A stretch of DNA of 64,000 bases, taken from contig CAZCBE010000001.1 in assembly GCA_964496695.1 (NCBI GenBank), forward strand, positions 62,001 to 126,000, written 5' to 3'. The DNA comes from SXTU01 sp964496695 (GTDB lineage Bacteria; Verrucomicrobiota; Verrucomicrobiia; Limisphaerales; SXTU01). Shown here in pieces: positions 52,446 to 61,114 of the stretch (the first letter of the stretch is position 1; each line of letters opens with the position of its first letter). Both the position numbers and the translations under genes were made by a program. The notes beneath the pieces were generated by a model. The model was given only the letters and a program-made list of their open reading frames with translations, made no database searches and was not told the origin of the DNA.

Positions 52446-53384
52446 TCAGCTCAACGTCGCCACCGCCGCCGCGAAGTCCTCCGGCCAGGGCGCCTCGAAC
52501 GTGATCATCTGGCCCGTCTTGGGATGCGTGAAGCCCAGCTTCGCCGCGTGCAGCATCTGGCGCGGGGCCTGGAACCCGGTGAGCTCCACGAGCTTGGCAT
52601 TCTGTTTCTTGCCGTAGATCGAGTCGCCCACCAGCGGATAGCCCAGGTGCTCCATGTGGACGCGGATCTGATGCGTGCGGCCCGTGTGCAACGTGCAATG
52701 CACCAGGCTCGCGGCCTTCATCCGGCGCACCACCGCGTAGCTCGTCCACGCCGAACGCCCGCCGCCCTCGGTCGCAGCCATGCGCTTGCGGTGCGTGACG
52801 TGGCGCGCGATGGCCACTTTGATCTCCCCCGCGTTCTTGGTCGGCGCCCCGCAGACCAGCGCGTGATAGACCTTCACCACCTCGCGCTGCGCGAACTGCT
52901 CGGAGAGCGCCGTGTGGACCACGTCGTTCTTCGCCACGACCATGCAGCCGCTTGTCTCCAGGTCCAGCCGATGCACGATGCCAGGCCGGGCCACGCCGCC
53001 GATGCCGCTGAGCTGGCCCTTGCAGTGATGCAGCAGCGCATTGACCAACGTGTGACGCTCATGGCCGTTGCCGGGATGCACGGCGATGTCCGGCGTCTTG
53101 TTCACAACAAGCAGCGACTCATCCTCGTAGAGCACGGCGATGGGGATGTCCTCGGGCTCCGCCTTGTCCGGGCGCGGCCCGGGCCAGTTGACATGCACCA
53201 CCTCGCCGGCGTGCGGGACATGGGTGGGCTTCACCACCTCGTCGTCCACGGTGATCTCCCCCTCCTCGATGAGGCGCTGGAGTGCGCTGCGCGAGGCCGC
53301 CGGATAGCGGGTGTGCAAAAAGCGGTCCAGCCGCTCGCTGGGCAGCGTGAACTCGATGGTAAACGTTTCGGAACGCTCGGTCAT
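52446..53384 (-). CDS. RluD-type 23S rRNA pseudouridine synthase
   Basis: The 312-residue product has an N-terminal S4 RNA-binding domain (LPSERLDRFLHTRYP, then ALQRLIEEGEITVDDEVV) and the pseudouridine-synthase core with GIVHRLDLETSGCMVVAK, in which the Asp of HRLDxxTSG is catalytic. CTLHTGRTHQIRVHMEHLG and YPLVGDSIYG are typical of the RluC/RluD group. It is followed by rnhB (4 nt). ATG 53384 begins the S4-like region directly; the upstream frame to 53546 is repeat-like. Confidence 0.9.
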   Translation of the reverse strand: MTERSETFTIEFTLPSERLDRFLHTRYPAASRSALQRLIEEGEITVDDEVVKPTHVPHAGEVVHVNWPGPRPDKAEPEDIPIAVLYEDESLLVVNKTPDIAVHPGNGHERHTLVNALLHHCKGQLSGIGGVARPGIVHRLDLETSGCMVVAKNDVVHTALSEQFAQREVVKVYHALVCGAPTKNAGEIKVAIARHVTHRKRMAATEGGGRSAWTSYAVVRRMKAASLVHCTLHTGRTHQIRVHMEHLGYPLVGDSIYGKKQNAKLVELTGFQAPRQMLHAAKLGFTHPKTGQMITFEAPWPEDFAAAVATLS

Positions 53385-53757
53385 GAAAGGGCAGCATGCC
53401 CGCGGATCACGCGGATAACACGGATTTCCCAAAAATTCGGGACAGATGAAGGCAGGAAGCGGAGGAAATTCAACCCCGGATGCGCACGGAGGGACAAAGA
53501 GGGAGACCGCCCGCGAAACACGCGAATGGACGCGAAAAACGACCATGACGACCAGCCGATAGAACTTCGGGAACTCCCAGATTCGCGTGCCTTCGCGTGA
53601 TTCGCGGGCCAGCTCTGCGGCTGCTTTTCAAATTCGTGTGCATCCGTGTCCATCCGTGGATGACCAACTTCATTCACCATCTTTTTCCGTCCCAAATCTT
53701 TAAGGAAAATCTGGGTCATCATTCGTGCCATCCGCGGGCAAGCATTTGATTCAGCCT
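53385..53757. repeat. Intergenic region with inverted repeats
   Basis: The 373 bp hold no gene I can support. GCCCGCGAAACACGCGAAT (near 53510) and ATTCGCGTGATTCGCGGGC-like sequence (near 53580-53610) form an imperfect inverted repeat. Words such as CATCCGTG and CGCGGAT repeat. The DNA resembles other verrucomicrobial spacer repeats. Confidence 0.5.
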
Positions 53758-54570
53758 TCACTTGGGCTTCGGCTCCAGACCTTGAACTTTGGCAACATTG
53801 GACTTGAGACTCTGCCCGCCGCCAGAATTGAACCAGTAGTAGAATCCCGCCCCTGCCGCGAAGATGCCGATGCTCACGATCTGCCCCGGCGACAGCGGGC
53901 CGATGAACTTCGTCGGCGAGTAGTCGCCCCGGAAGTTTTCCACCAAGGCGCGCACCGGCGCATAGGCCATGAGGTAGATCGCGAAGATCTGGCCGTCGAA
54001 CTTCTTCCGCCGATACAGCCACGCCAGCACGCCGTAGAGCACGAGGTTCAGGCCGGATTCATAGAGCTGGGTGGGGTGCACGCCCGCGCCCTTGGTCACA
54101 TGATCCGCCGGGAAATGCACGGCCCACGGCAGATCGCACACGCGCCCGTGGCAGCACCCCGTCATGAAGCATCCGAGCCGCCCCAGCGCGTGGCCGAGGG
54201 CCACGCTGGGCACCAGCGCATCGGCCAGCTTCCAGACCGGCAGCTTCTTCCAGCGCGCGAAGAGGATGCCGCAGATGGTCGCCCCGATCAGCCCGCCGTA
54301 AAACACGAACCCGCTGCGGGTGGTAAACACCTTCGTCCACGGCTCGTCCGCGAACTCCTCGCGCCAGTAGCTGATCACGAAGAGAATCCGCGCGCCGACG
54401 ATGCCGCCGAGGAACAGCCAGAACACCACGTCCGCCACCGCATCCGGGGAGAGGCCGTCGCGCAGACCGCGCCGCTGGGCGGTCCAGTAGCCGGCCATGA
54501 ACCCGGCCGCCACCAAGATGCCATACCAGTGGACCGTCAGGCTGCCGATTTGGAATGCGATCTCGTGCAC
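53758..54570 (-). CDS. lgt: Prolipoprotein diacylglyceryl transferase
   Basis: Lgt transfers diacylglycerol from phosphatidylglycerol to the lipobox cysteine of prolipoproteins in the inner membrane. The 270-residue form starting at GTG 54570 reads MHEIAFQIGSLTVHWYGILV, the usual Lgt N-terminus; ATG 54618 would add 16 residues. GRLGCFMTGCCHGR is the diagnostic motif, and YGGLIGATICGILFARWKK and HPTQLYESGLN follow. Several hydrophobic segments match the seven-helix fold. Lipoproteins in the window (19246, 19661, 42508) would be substrates. Confidence 0.88.
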   Translation of the reverse strand: MHEIAFQIGSLTVHWYGILVAAGFMAGYWTAQRRGLRDGLSPDAVADVVFWLFLGGIVGARILFVISYWREEFADEPWTKVFTTRSGFVFYGGLIGATICGILFARWKKLPVWKLADALVPSVALGHALGRLGCFMTGCCHGRVCDLPWAVHFPADHVTKGAGVHPTQLYESGLNLVLYGVLAWLYRRKKFDGQIFAIYLMAYAPVRALVENFRGDYSPTKFIGPLSPGQIVSIGIFAAGAGFYYWFNSGGGQSLKSNVAKVQGLEPKPK

Positions 54571-54768
54571 TGCGCCCAGACTAAGCGCCGAACGGGGCAG
54601 CGTCGAGCGTGGTTCCATGATTGGCAGTGCGGCGACTCGACCCTGTTCCCGGGTGTCACCCGCAGCCAAAGGCGGGACGTATCAGCCTTCCGCCACGCGG
54701 AGGATACGGCAGCGGAACCAAAAATCCTTTGCGCCGCCGCGTCGGTTCGCTAGGTTCCCGCCACGGCT

Positions 54769-54842
54769 TGTCCGGTGGTGTAATGGTAGCACAAGGCCCT
54801 TTGGAGGCCTTTGTCATGGTTCGAATCCATGCCGGACAGCCA
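54769..54842 (+). tRNA. tRNA-Gln (anticodon UUG)
   Basis: The 74-nt sequence folds as a cloverleaf: acceptor TGTCCGG/CCGGACA, D arm around GTGTAATGGTAGC, anticodon stem AGGCC/GGCCT with loop CTTTGGA giving anticodon TTG, and T arm CATGG-TTCGAAT-CCATG. CCA is encoded. No intron. It lies just before the next plus-strand gene; no variable-arm anomaly was seen. Confidence 0.93.
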
Positions 54843-54862
54843 AACTTCAACCATTCGCCCCT

Positions 54863-55408
54863 ATGCTGCGCGTCGCCCTTCCCTTGGCCGTCCTGGCGCT
54901 CGCCCTCCAGTTCGCCCATGCTGCAATCGAGTCCGGGCCGGCGGTGGACAGCGTGCTGCCGGAGTTGAAGGCGGAGGCCATCACGGGAGACGAGGCGGGG
55001 AAGAAAGTCACGTTCACCACCGCGCGCAAGGCCAAACCGACGGTCTATGTCTTCATCCGCGCGGACAAGTTCGACCGCCCCATCGCACGTTATCTCAAGA
55101 CCCTCGACAAGGCGCTCGCGGAACTGGGCAGGGACACGCACGTCGTCGCGGTGTGGCTGACGGACGAAGTCGAGAAGCAGCGCGAGTATCTGCCCAAAGT
55201 GCAGCAGTCCCTGAAGTTCGAGTGCACCACCCTGGCCCTCTACACCGAAGACAAACTCGGACCCAACGGGTGGGCGCTCAACGACCGGGCGTTTGTCACC
55301 ACGGTGGTGACCGACGGGGCGAAGGTGAAGGCGAGGTTTGCCGAGCAATCCCTGAATGAGACCAATGTGCCGGAGGTGCTGTCCGCCTTGAAGCCCGTCC
55401 TGAGATGA
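54863..55408 (+). CDS. Secreted thioredoxin-fold protein without CxxC
   Basis: The 181-residue product has a signal peptide (MLRVALPLAVLALALQFAHA). The mature part resembles redoxin-type thioredoxin folds: VTFTTARKAKPTVYVFIRAD, a helix (IARYLKTLDKALAELGRD), THVVAVWLTD and LALYTEDKLGPNGWALND, then TTVVTDGAKVKARFA. The usual CxxC or peroxidatic Cys is absent (one Cys, in FECTTLAL), so classical redox activity is unlikely. It follows tRNA-Gln by 20 nt and is followed by a copy of the dispersed structured element at 55564. Confidence 0.7.
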   Translation: MLRVALPLAVLALALQFAHAAIESGPAVDSVLPELKAEAITGDEAGKKVTFTTARKAKPTVYVFIRADKFDRPIARYLKTLDKALAELGRDTHVVAVWLTDEVEKQREYLPKVQQSLKFECTTLALYTEDKLGPNGWALNDRAFVTTVVTDGAKVKARFAEQSLNETNVPEVLSALKPVLR

Positions 55409-55563
55409 GGGTGGCCGCAGACCTCCCGGTGAACCCTTTTTCCGTTTCCATGCCTGCGTTGGGCTGGGCGGAGGGTGGCTACAATTTTTGCTGAAAAATG
55501 TATCTTAGCCATTGACATCCCCCGGGGGTGTCTTATTTATTGACCAGTTATTTGAAGCTTTGG

Positions 55564-55630
55564 TCCGGGCGGCAGCACGTTTCTTCAGAGGGGTTCCCCA
55601 CCCCCACCTCCTTGGCGTCTGCTGCCCGGA
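55564..55630 (+). repeat. Structured dispersed element, copy C
   Basis: This 67-nt copy reads TCCGGGCGGCAGCACG at its left end and CGTCTGCTGCCCGGA at its right end, pairing over about 14 bp. It carries GGGGTTCCCC and CCACCTCCTT inside and is followed by TCGTTTTTTATCC. It lies 156 nt past the stop of the gene ending at 55408, in the same orientation. The 45-nt interior matches copy B almost exactly. Confidence 0.78.
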
Positions 55631-55661
55631 TCGTTTTTTATCCCCCCTCGGTTTATCCCGC

Positions 55662-56987
55662 TTACTTCGTCCCCTGCATCGCCTTGACATGCTCCAGCAC
55701 GGCCTTGCGCATGGCCTCGCTGGCTTTCGGAGTGCTCGTGTGGCCGGCATCCGGATCGTGGTGGATGCTTTTCTTCCCGCTGAGGTTGTTGTAGGCCGCG
55801 TAAACGCTGGTGGGCGGACAGGTGGTGTCAATGAATCCGACGGTGAAAACCGCGCCCGCCTTGGTGCGCGTGGCGAAGTTCATCGCATCGTAATAGCGGA
55901 CGGCGGCCACGACCTTCGCATCGGGCGGCTCCGGCGCGGGGCTGGGGATGAACTTCGGCCAGCCATTGATGCGGTTGACCAGGATGCCGGTATGATCGCA
56001 GCCCGCCGGGACACCGGCGGCCAGGAACGTCACGCGGGCGTCCAGTCCGGCGGCGACAATGGCCTGGTAGCCGCCCTGGCTCGCACCATAAACCACGACC
56101 GTCCGGCCATCCCACTCGGGCTGCGCGGTGAGAAAGTCCAGCGCGCGCACCAGCCGCAGAAACATGCTGCGAAAATAGACCGTGTCGCGCGACTCGCGGC
56201 CCCGCGTGCGGTAGTCCTTGAGTTCACCGGCGGCCAGTTCGGTGTAGAACTGGTCCGGTTTGCCATTCGGGAGGCCGTGGGCGTTGATGTCCATCGCGAG
56301 GAAGCCCTGCTTCGCCCAGCCCGCCGCGCCCGCGAGGCTTGAACTGCGCACGCCCGCACCGTGGACCAGCAGGATGATGGGCAGGCTTTTGGCCTGGGCC
56401 TTTTCCGGAGTCACGAAGTAGCCGGACACCGGGGCGCCGATGGCCTCGGCCTGCAGGTCAAAGGCCACGGTCCCGGCCTGCGGTGACTTGACCGGGGTGA
56501 GGCGCGGCTTGACCGGCACACCGGCAAGCTGCTGCTTCTGCGCGGCCCAGAACTCGTCAAAGTCCGCGGGCACCGGCTGGCTCGGCTTGATCTTCGTGGG
56601 ATCAACGCCCGCACCGCCGAGGCTGGTCCAGGTTTTCTTCTCAGGCCCGTTGAAGGTTGCGCGGCACAAGAGGAAGCCCGGCTCGTCCAGCATGCCGGTC
56701 ACGGTGGCGGTGCCGTTCACCAGCTTGGCCGTGCCGCTGGTCGTCGGGGGCATGCCGTCCTTGGTGAGGGTCCACTGCACCTCCGCGTCGGGGACAGCCT
56801 GCTTGTCGAGCGTCAGGAGCAGCTTGAAAGTGACCGGCTCGCCGGACTGATAGAGCGCGGCGGGGCGGTCCGGGGTGACGGTCAGGACGTAGTTGGTCGA
56901 GGGCTTGGCGTTCTGCGCGTGGCCGAGCAAAGCTGGGGCCAGGAGCATGACCAGCAGCAAGGACTGGCGAAGGGAGTGGATTTGCAT
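55662..56987 (-). CDS. Secreted acetyl xylan esterase-like (CE7) hydrolase
   Basis: The 441-residue product starts MQIHSLRQSLLLVMLLAPAL, a signal peptide. An N-terminal Ig-like region (TVTPDRPAALYQSGEPVTFK) precedes an alpha/beta hydrolase of the AXE1/CE7 type: LPIILLVHGAGVRSSS, then VVVYGASQGGYQAIVAAGLD with the catalytic Ser, TVGFIDTTCPPTSVYAAYN with Asp, and PDAGHTSTP with His. It would deacetylate xylan or short oligosaccharides. The ATG 56987 removes a repeat-like stretch to 57194; 56988-57296 holds GC-rich palindromes and no gene. Confidence 0.85.
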   Translation of the reverse strand: MQIHSLRQSLLLVMLLAPALLGHAQNAKPSTNYVLTVTPDRPAALYQSGEPVTFKLLLTLDKQAVPDAEVQWTLTKDGMPPTTSGTAKLVNGTATVTGMLDEPGFLLCRATFNGPEKKTWTSLGGAGVDPTKIKPSQPVPADFDEFWAAQKQQLAGVPVKPRLTPVKSPQAGTVAFDLQAEAIGAPVSGYFVTPEKAQAKSLPIILLVHGAGVRSSSLAGAAGWAKQGFLAMDINAHGLPNGKPDQFYTELAAGELKDYRTRGRESRDTVYFRSMFLRLVRALDFLTAQPEWDGRTVVVYGASQGGYQAIVAAGLDARVTFLAAGVPAGCDHTGILVNRINGWPKFIPSPAPEPPDAKVVAAVRYYDAMNFATRTKAGAVFTVGFIDTTCPPTSVYAAYNNLSGKKSIHHDPDAGHTSTPKASEAMRKAVLEHVKAMQGTK

Positions 56988-57296
56988 GGGCGGATGATCC
57001 TCTTCGGACCGGGGCCGACAAGCCATTTTCCCGCGCGCTCCTGCCGCGGAGCGCGGCAGTGGCCCGCTCGGCGCGGGATCAGCCGCAGCAACGCTCGAGT
57101 GCCGGGTGGTATCCGAATTCCTCAACGGAGTCCGCACAGCCGCTGCGGCTGGCCTTCGCGACACAACCGCGCTCCGCAAGAACGGAGGAAGCAACTACGA
57201 GTGGCAGATATCGGCGAAGGCCGTGGCTGTCCTAAAAGCCAGCCCACCGACCTTCGGACGCCGCGCCGCCTGAAGGCGGGACTCCAAACCTGCGGC

Positions 57297-58031
57297 TCAG
57301 CCCGGGCGACCGTTCAGATCAATGCCGTTGAACGGCGTGTTGCCGAACCCGCCGGCGGCCGGCTTGGCCGGGGCCGATGCGGCCGGCATCGGCGCATCGT
57401 GGATGATCGGCTTGGCGATGGGTTCGTGCGTCTCGACCACGCCCTCCAGTTCGCCCTGCTCGTTCTTCGTGGGATGCTTGGCCCGCTTGTTGCGCGGGTG
57501 CGGGCTGATCATCACGTTGATGGTCTTGCCCATCAGCTTGGGGGAGAAATCAGGATGGCCCCATGGGGCGGATTCCTTGAGGAAGCGCTCGACGACCTGC
57601 TGGCCGATCTCCTTGTGCGCCATCTCGCGGCCGCGGAAGCGGAGCTGGACCTTGACCTTCATGTCCTCGCACATGAAGTCAATCGCGTGCGCCAGCTTCA
57701 CGCCGAAGTCGTGCGGGTCAATGTTCGGGCTGAGCTGCACCTCCTTGACCTTGTTGGCGTGCTGGTGCTTCTTCGAGTCCTTCTCTTTCTTGGACTGCTC
57801 GTAACGAAACTTGCCGAAGTCCACCAGCCGGCACACCGGCGGCACCGCGTTGGGCGCGATCTCCACCAAGTCCACGGCATGCTGCCGGGCGAGGGTGAGC
57901 GCCTCGGGCAAAGTGATGACGCCGATCTGCGCGCCGTCGGGTCCGATGACACGGACGTCGCGGGCACGAATCTTCCCGTTGATTCGATAGGCCGGCGCGG
58001 GAGGGGTGCGGGGGGCAAAAGGGCGACTCAA
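57297..58031 (-). CDS. infC: Translation initiation factor IF-3
   Basis: IF-3 binds the 30S subunit and checks start-codon pairing. The 244-residue product has both domains: YRINGKIRARDVRVIGPDGA then DLVEIAPNAVPPVCRLVDFG (N-terminal), and KVKVQLRFRGREMAHKEIGQ (C-terminal). The start is a TTG with a good ribosome site (AAGGAG), fitting the rare start codons by which infC is autoregulated. An Ala/Pro/Gly-rich extension of about 60 residues follows the core. The usual rpmI and rplT genes do not follow; the next gene is the esterase on the same strand. Confidence 0.92.
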   Translation of the reverse strand: MSRPFAPRTPPAPAYRINGKIRARDVRVIGPDGAQIGVITLPEALTLARQHAVDLVEIAPNAVPPVCRLVDFGKFRYEQSKKEKDSKKHQHANKVKEVQLSPNIDPHDFGVKLAHAIDFMCEDMKVKVQLRFRGREMAHKEIGQQVVERFLKESAPWGHPDFSPKLMGKTINVMISPHPRNKRAKHPTKNEQGELEGVVETHEPIAKPIIHDAPMPAASAPAKPAAGGFGNTPFNGIDLNGRPG

Positions 58032-58318
58032 AGCGCCCTCTCCTTTTGAGGGTTATCCATGCGAGACTTTAGAACTGCGATCTGTCATTCGACTAATCGT
58101 GGGCATTACTACGAACTCAAGCGGTCCAGTGCAAGTGAAATTTGGATGCAAAATCGCCATGGACCACGGGACCGAACTTTCTGGCCGGGGCTGAATTCGT
58201 GCCCGGACGGACGAATACGGCGCGCCCCGTCCCCCAACTGCCACGCCGGGGTGTTGGTGATGGTCAGCGCGCTGCATTGACGCAGGCGGCACGGGCACTA
58301 CGCTGCGCGCCCACAATA

Positions 58319-58972
58319 ATGTCACGGGAATCAACTGCGGCCAGAGCACGCCGAACCGGGGAAATCATCGCCGTGTTGCAGCACACCTACCCCGAGGCGC
58401 ACTGCGAACTGAACTACACGAACCCGGTCGAACTGCTCCTCGCCACCATCCTCTCCGCGCAATGCACGGACCGGCAGGTAAACCTGGTCACCGCCCGGCT
58501 GTTCGCGCGCTATCGCAGCGCACAGGAGTTTGCGAACGCACCGCTGGCGGAACTGGAGCAGGCGGTGAAGAGCACCGGCTTCTACCGGAACAAGGCGAAG
58601 AACATCCAGGCCTGCTGCCGCAAGCTCGTCGAGCGGCACGGCGGCGAGGTGCCGCGCACCATGGACGAACTCACCGCGCTCGACGGCGCGGGCCGCAAGA
58701 CGGCGAACGTGGTGCTGGGGAACGCCTTCAACCTCAACGTGGGCGTGGTGGTGGACACGCACGTCTCCCGCCTCTCCCAGCGCCTGGGGCTCACGCGGCA
58801 GAAAACCCCGGAGCGCATCGAGGCGGACCTGATGAAACTCGTGCCCCGCGAGCAGTGGACGCTCTTCAGCCACTGGCTCATCTGGCACGGCCGGCGGCGC
58901 TGCGAGGCGCGCAAGCCGGACTGCGCCGGCTGCGAGTTGAAGGAGCTGTGCCCACGCATCGGGGTGCATTGA
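58319..58972 (+). CDS. nth: Endonuclease III
   Basis: This 217-residue DNA glycosylase/AP lyase removes oxidised pyrimidines. The helix-hairpin-helix is LTALDGAGRKTANVVLGNAF with the catalytic Lys, VVVDTHVSRLSQRLGL has the catalytic Asp, and ILSAQCTDRQVNLVTARLF is the N-terminal block. CEARKPDCAGCELKELC closes with the four cysteines of the iron-sulfur cluster. ATG 58319 starts the family-like region; the upstream open frame was not used. It is a single-gene unit, convergent with nothing and followed by repeats. Confidence 0.93.
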   Translation: MSRESTAARARRTGEIIAVLQHTYPEAHCELNYTNPVELLLATILSAQCTDRQVNLVTARLFARYRSAQEFANAPLAELEQAVKSTGFYRNKAKNIQACCRKLVERHGGEVPRTMDELTALDGAGRKTANVVLGNAFNLNVGVVVDTHVSRLSQRLGLTRQKTPERIEADLMKLVPREQWTLFSHWLIWHGRRRCEARKPDCAGCELKELCPRIGVH

Positions 58973-59260
58973 TTCGGGACGCCGGAGTTTGAACTGCGGG
59001 ACGCGGGTGCTACGTAGCGCCGGCCTCCGGCCGGCCGTGCCGCAAGCGTCCTCGCTTGCCCGGCGGAGCGAACCCGGGGTAGTGCATGGATCCGCCCTTT
59101 CTTAGGCCGTCTGGCACCTTGCGGTTGCTTTATCCCCGCGCGTGCGGCAAACATTCCAGCGCAGCTTCCGCCGCAACTCGCTTCCTGTGGCGATGTCATC
59201 CCCGCAGGAACCGAGCGGCGCACGCTTGAACATGTGGGAAACTGCGCTGTCTGTGTCGGC
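58973..59260. repeat. Intergenic region with the TACGTA palindrome repeat
   Basis: The 288 bp hold no gene. GCTACGTAGCGCCGGCCT at 59009-59026 matches 38663-38680 almost exactly (there GCGCTACGTAGCGC is a perfect 14-bp palindrome). CGGCCTCCGGCCGG and similar hairpins follow. The element is found in spacers near both comM and nth. Confidence 0.6.
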
Positions 59261-60643
59261 ATGAATGGAATCCGGTCATTTTCCTTCCCGCGCCGCCGGG
59301 TGGCGGGCCTGGCGCTCGCGCTCGGGGCCGCCGCCCTGCTCGCCGCCGGCGCGCAGACGGTGGATGTGCGGCGGGACGCCACCGTCGCCGCCGTCGAGCG
59401 CGTCATGCCCAGCGTCGTCAACATCGCCACCACGACCGTCGTGGACAGCACCGATCCCTACTTCCGCTGGCGCGCGGAGTTCTTCGGCTACCGGGTGCAG
59501 CCCCAGTTGGAGGAAGTCCCGTCCAGCGTCGGTTCCGGCGTCATCATGGACGAGAACGGCTACGTGCTGACCAACGAGCATGTGGTCCGGGGCGCGAAAC
59601 GAATCTGGGTGAAGCTCATGGACGGGCGCGAACTCGAGGCGGAGCGGGTGACCGGCGCCACCAAGACCGATGTGGCCCTGCTCAAGATCAAGGGCAAGGA
59701 CGGCGACAAGTTCACGCCGGTGCGCTTCGCCGGTGACGACGACCTGCTGCTCGGCGAGACAGTCATCACGCTCGGCAATCCCTTCGGGCTGGGTGGCTCG
59801 GTGAGCAAGGGCATTCTCAGTTCCAAGTCCCGCCGCCCGGCGCGCGAGGACAGCCCGCTGGACGTGGCCGACTGGCTCCAGACGGACGCGGCCATCAACC
59901 CCGGCAACTCCGGCGGCCCGCTCATCAACGTGCGTGGCGAACTCATCGGCCTCAATGTCGCCGTCTATCGCGAGGGGCAGGGCATCGGCTTTGCCATCCC
60001 GATCAAGCGCGTCAACGAGTCGCTCTCGCGCTACTTCACGCCCGAGGGCACGAAGGCGCTGTGGTTTGGCGCCCGGGTGCGCTCCGGCGCGAGCCTGCTG
60101 GAAGTGACCGCCGTCGAGGCCGCCAGCCCGGCGGACAAGGGCGGCCTGCGCGTGGGCGACACCATCCTTCAGGTCACCGGCAAAACCCCGCGCAACTTCA
60201 TCGAGTTCATGCGCGAACTGAACGCTTCCGGGTCGGAGAAGCCGGTGTCGCTGCTGATCCGCCGGGCCGGAGCGCAGCAGACCTTGTCGGTGCGGCTCAC
60301 TCCAGAACGGGATTTCTTCAACGCCGACCTCGTGCGGCAGAAGCTCGGCGCCCAGGTGTCCGAACTGACCCGCGACCAGGCCGTCAGCATGGGGTTCCCC
60401 TTCTACGGCGGCTTCGTCCTCACCGAGGTGGACAAGGATTCGCCCGCCGCCGAGGCCAAGCTGGAGCGGTTCTTCGTCATCCGGGGCGTGGACAACCAGC
60501 CGGTGCGCGACCTCGTGGAGCTGGGCCGTGCCCTGCACGCGAAGCGGACGGGCGAGGTGGCGCGACTGAACGTGATCGCGCCGCCCAAGCGGGGAAGCTT
60601 TGGCGGCTTCCGCGAGGGCAGCGTGCCGGTGAAACTGAAATGA
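59261..60643 (+). CDS. HtrA/DegP-like serine protease with two PDZ domains
   Basis: The 460-residue product starts MNGIRSFSFPRRRVAGLALA, a signal peptide or anchor. The trypsin-like domain has His in YVLTNEHVVRGAKRIW, Asp in ATKTDVALLKIKG and Ser in INPGNSGGPLINVRG. A first PDZ (about 275-355, AASPADKGGLRVGDTILQVT) and a second (about 385-450, VDKDSPAAEAKLERFFVI) follow. It would degrade or hold misfolded envelope proteins in the periplasm. Its stop overlaps the start of the next gene (ATGA), so they form an operon. The first start in the frame (59234) has no better site. Confidence 0.92.
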   Translation: MNGIRSFSFPRRRVAGLALALGAAALLAAGAQTVDVRRDATVAAVERVMPSVVNIATTTVVDSTDPYFRWRAEFFGYRVQPQLEEVPSSVGSGVIMDENGYVLTNEHVVRGAKRIWVKLMDGRELEAERVTGATKTDVALLKIKGKDGDKFTPVRFAGDDDLLLGETVITLGNPFGLGGSVSKGILSSKSRRPAREDSPLDVADWLQTDAAINPGNSGGPLINVRGELIGLNVAVYREGQGIGFAIPIKRVNESLSRYFTPEGTKALWFGARVRSGASLLEVTAVEAASPADKGGLRVGDTILQVTGKTPRNFIEFMRELNASGSEKPVSLLIRRAGAQQTLSVRLTPERDFFNADLVRQKLGAQVSELTRDQAVSMGFPFYGGFVLTEVDKDSPAAEAKLERFFVIRGVDNQPVRDLVELGRALHAKRTGEVARLNVIAPPKRGSFGGFREGSVPVKLK

Positions 60644-60981
60644 GCGCCTCGCCCATCGCCACGACGCCGGAGCCGCCCTATTACGCGGTCATCTTCACCT
60701 CCGCGCGGACGGAGGGCGAGCGCGGCTACGGGCTGATGGCGGAGAAGATGGTTCAGCTTGCGGCGCAGCAGCCGGGTTTCCTGGGGGTCGAAAGCGTGCG
60801 CGGGGCGGATGGCGCGGGCATCACGGTGTCCTATTGGGAGAACGAGCCGGCCATCGCCCGCTGGAAGCAGCACGCCGAGCACCAGGTCGCGCAACGGCTC
60901 GGCCGCGAAGTCTGGTATGCCGGCTTCGCACTGCGGGTGGCCAAGGTGGAACGGGCCAGCCGGTTCACAAAAGCACAATGA
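60640..60981 (+). CDS. Antibiotic-biosynthesis-monooxygenase-like protein
   Basis: The 113-residue product (MSASPIATTPEPPYYAVIFT) has the ferredoxin-like ABM fold: AEKMVQLAAQQPGFLGVESV, then GITVSYWENEPAIARWKQHA and AQRLGREVWYAGFALRVAKV. Such small proteins oxidise aromatic or polyketide substrates, degrade haem or act as quinone monooxygenases; the substrate cannot be told here. It overlaps the HtrA gene by 4 nt and its 3' end lies in the palindromic repeat at 60975. Confidence 0.82.
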   Translation: MSASPIATTPEPPYYAVIFTSARTEGERGYGLMAEKMVQLAAQQPGFLGVESVRGADGAGITVSYWENEPAIARWKQHAEHQVAQRLGREVWYAGFALRVAKVERASRFTKAQ

Positions 60982-61110
60982 CCAGCGCCCATTTTTCAAT
61001 GACCAATGAATGTCCAATGCCCAATGCCCGGCGCATCGGCGCCCCCCCGCTCGTTGGGCATTGGTGCTTGGTCATTCATTGGTCATTGGGCATTGATCAT
61101 TGGGCATTGA
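60975..61110. repeat. Word-iterated palindrome (CCAATG type), copy 1
   Basis: The left half is built from words like CCAATG and TCAATGACCAATG, the right half from CATTGG and GTCATTCATTGGTCATTG, with a GC-rich centre around GGCGCATCGGCGCC. It can form a hairpin of about 135 nt. It lies between the monooxygenase-like gene and the GldA-like gene. Confidence 0.72.
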
Positions 61111-61114
61111 TCGC

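Noticed and set aside
54497..54862. Upstream extension of the thioredoxin-fold gene through the tRNA
   Set aside because: The tRNA-Gln folds perfectly and includes CCA; the protein's signal peptide begins at ATG 54863.
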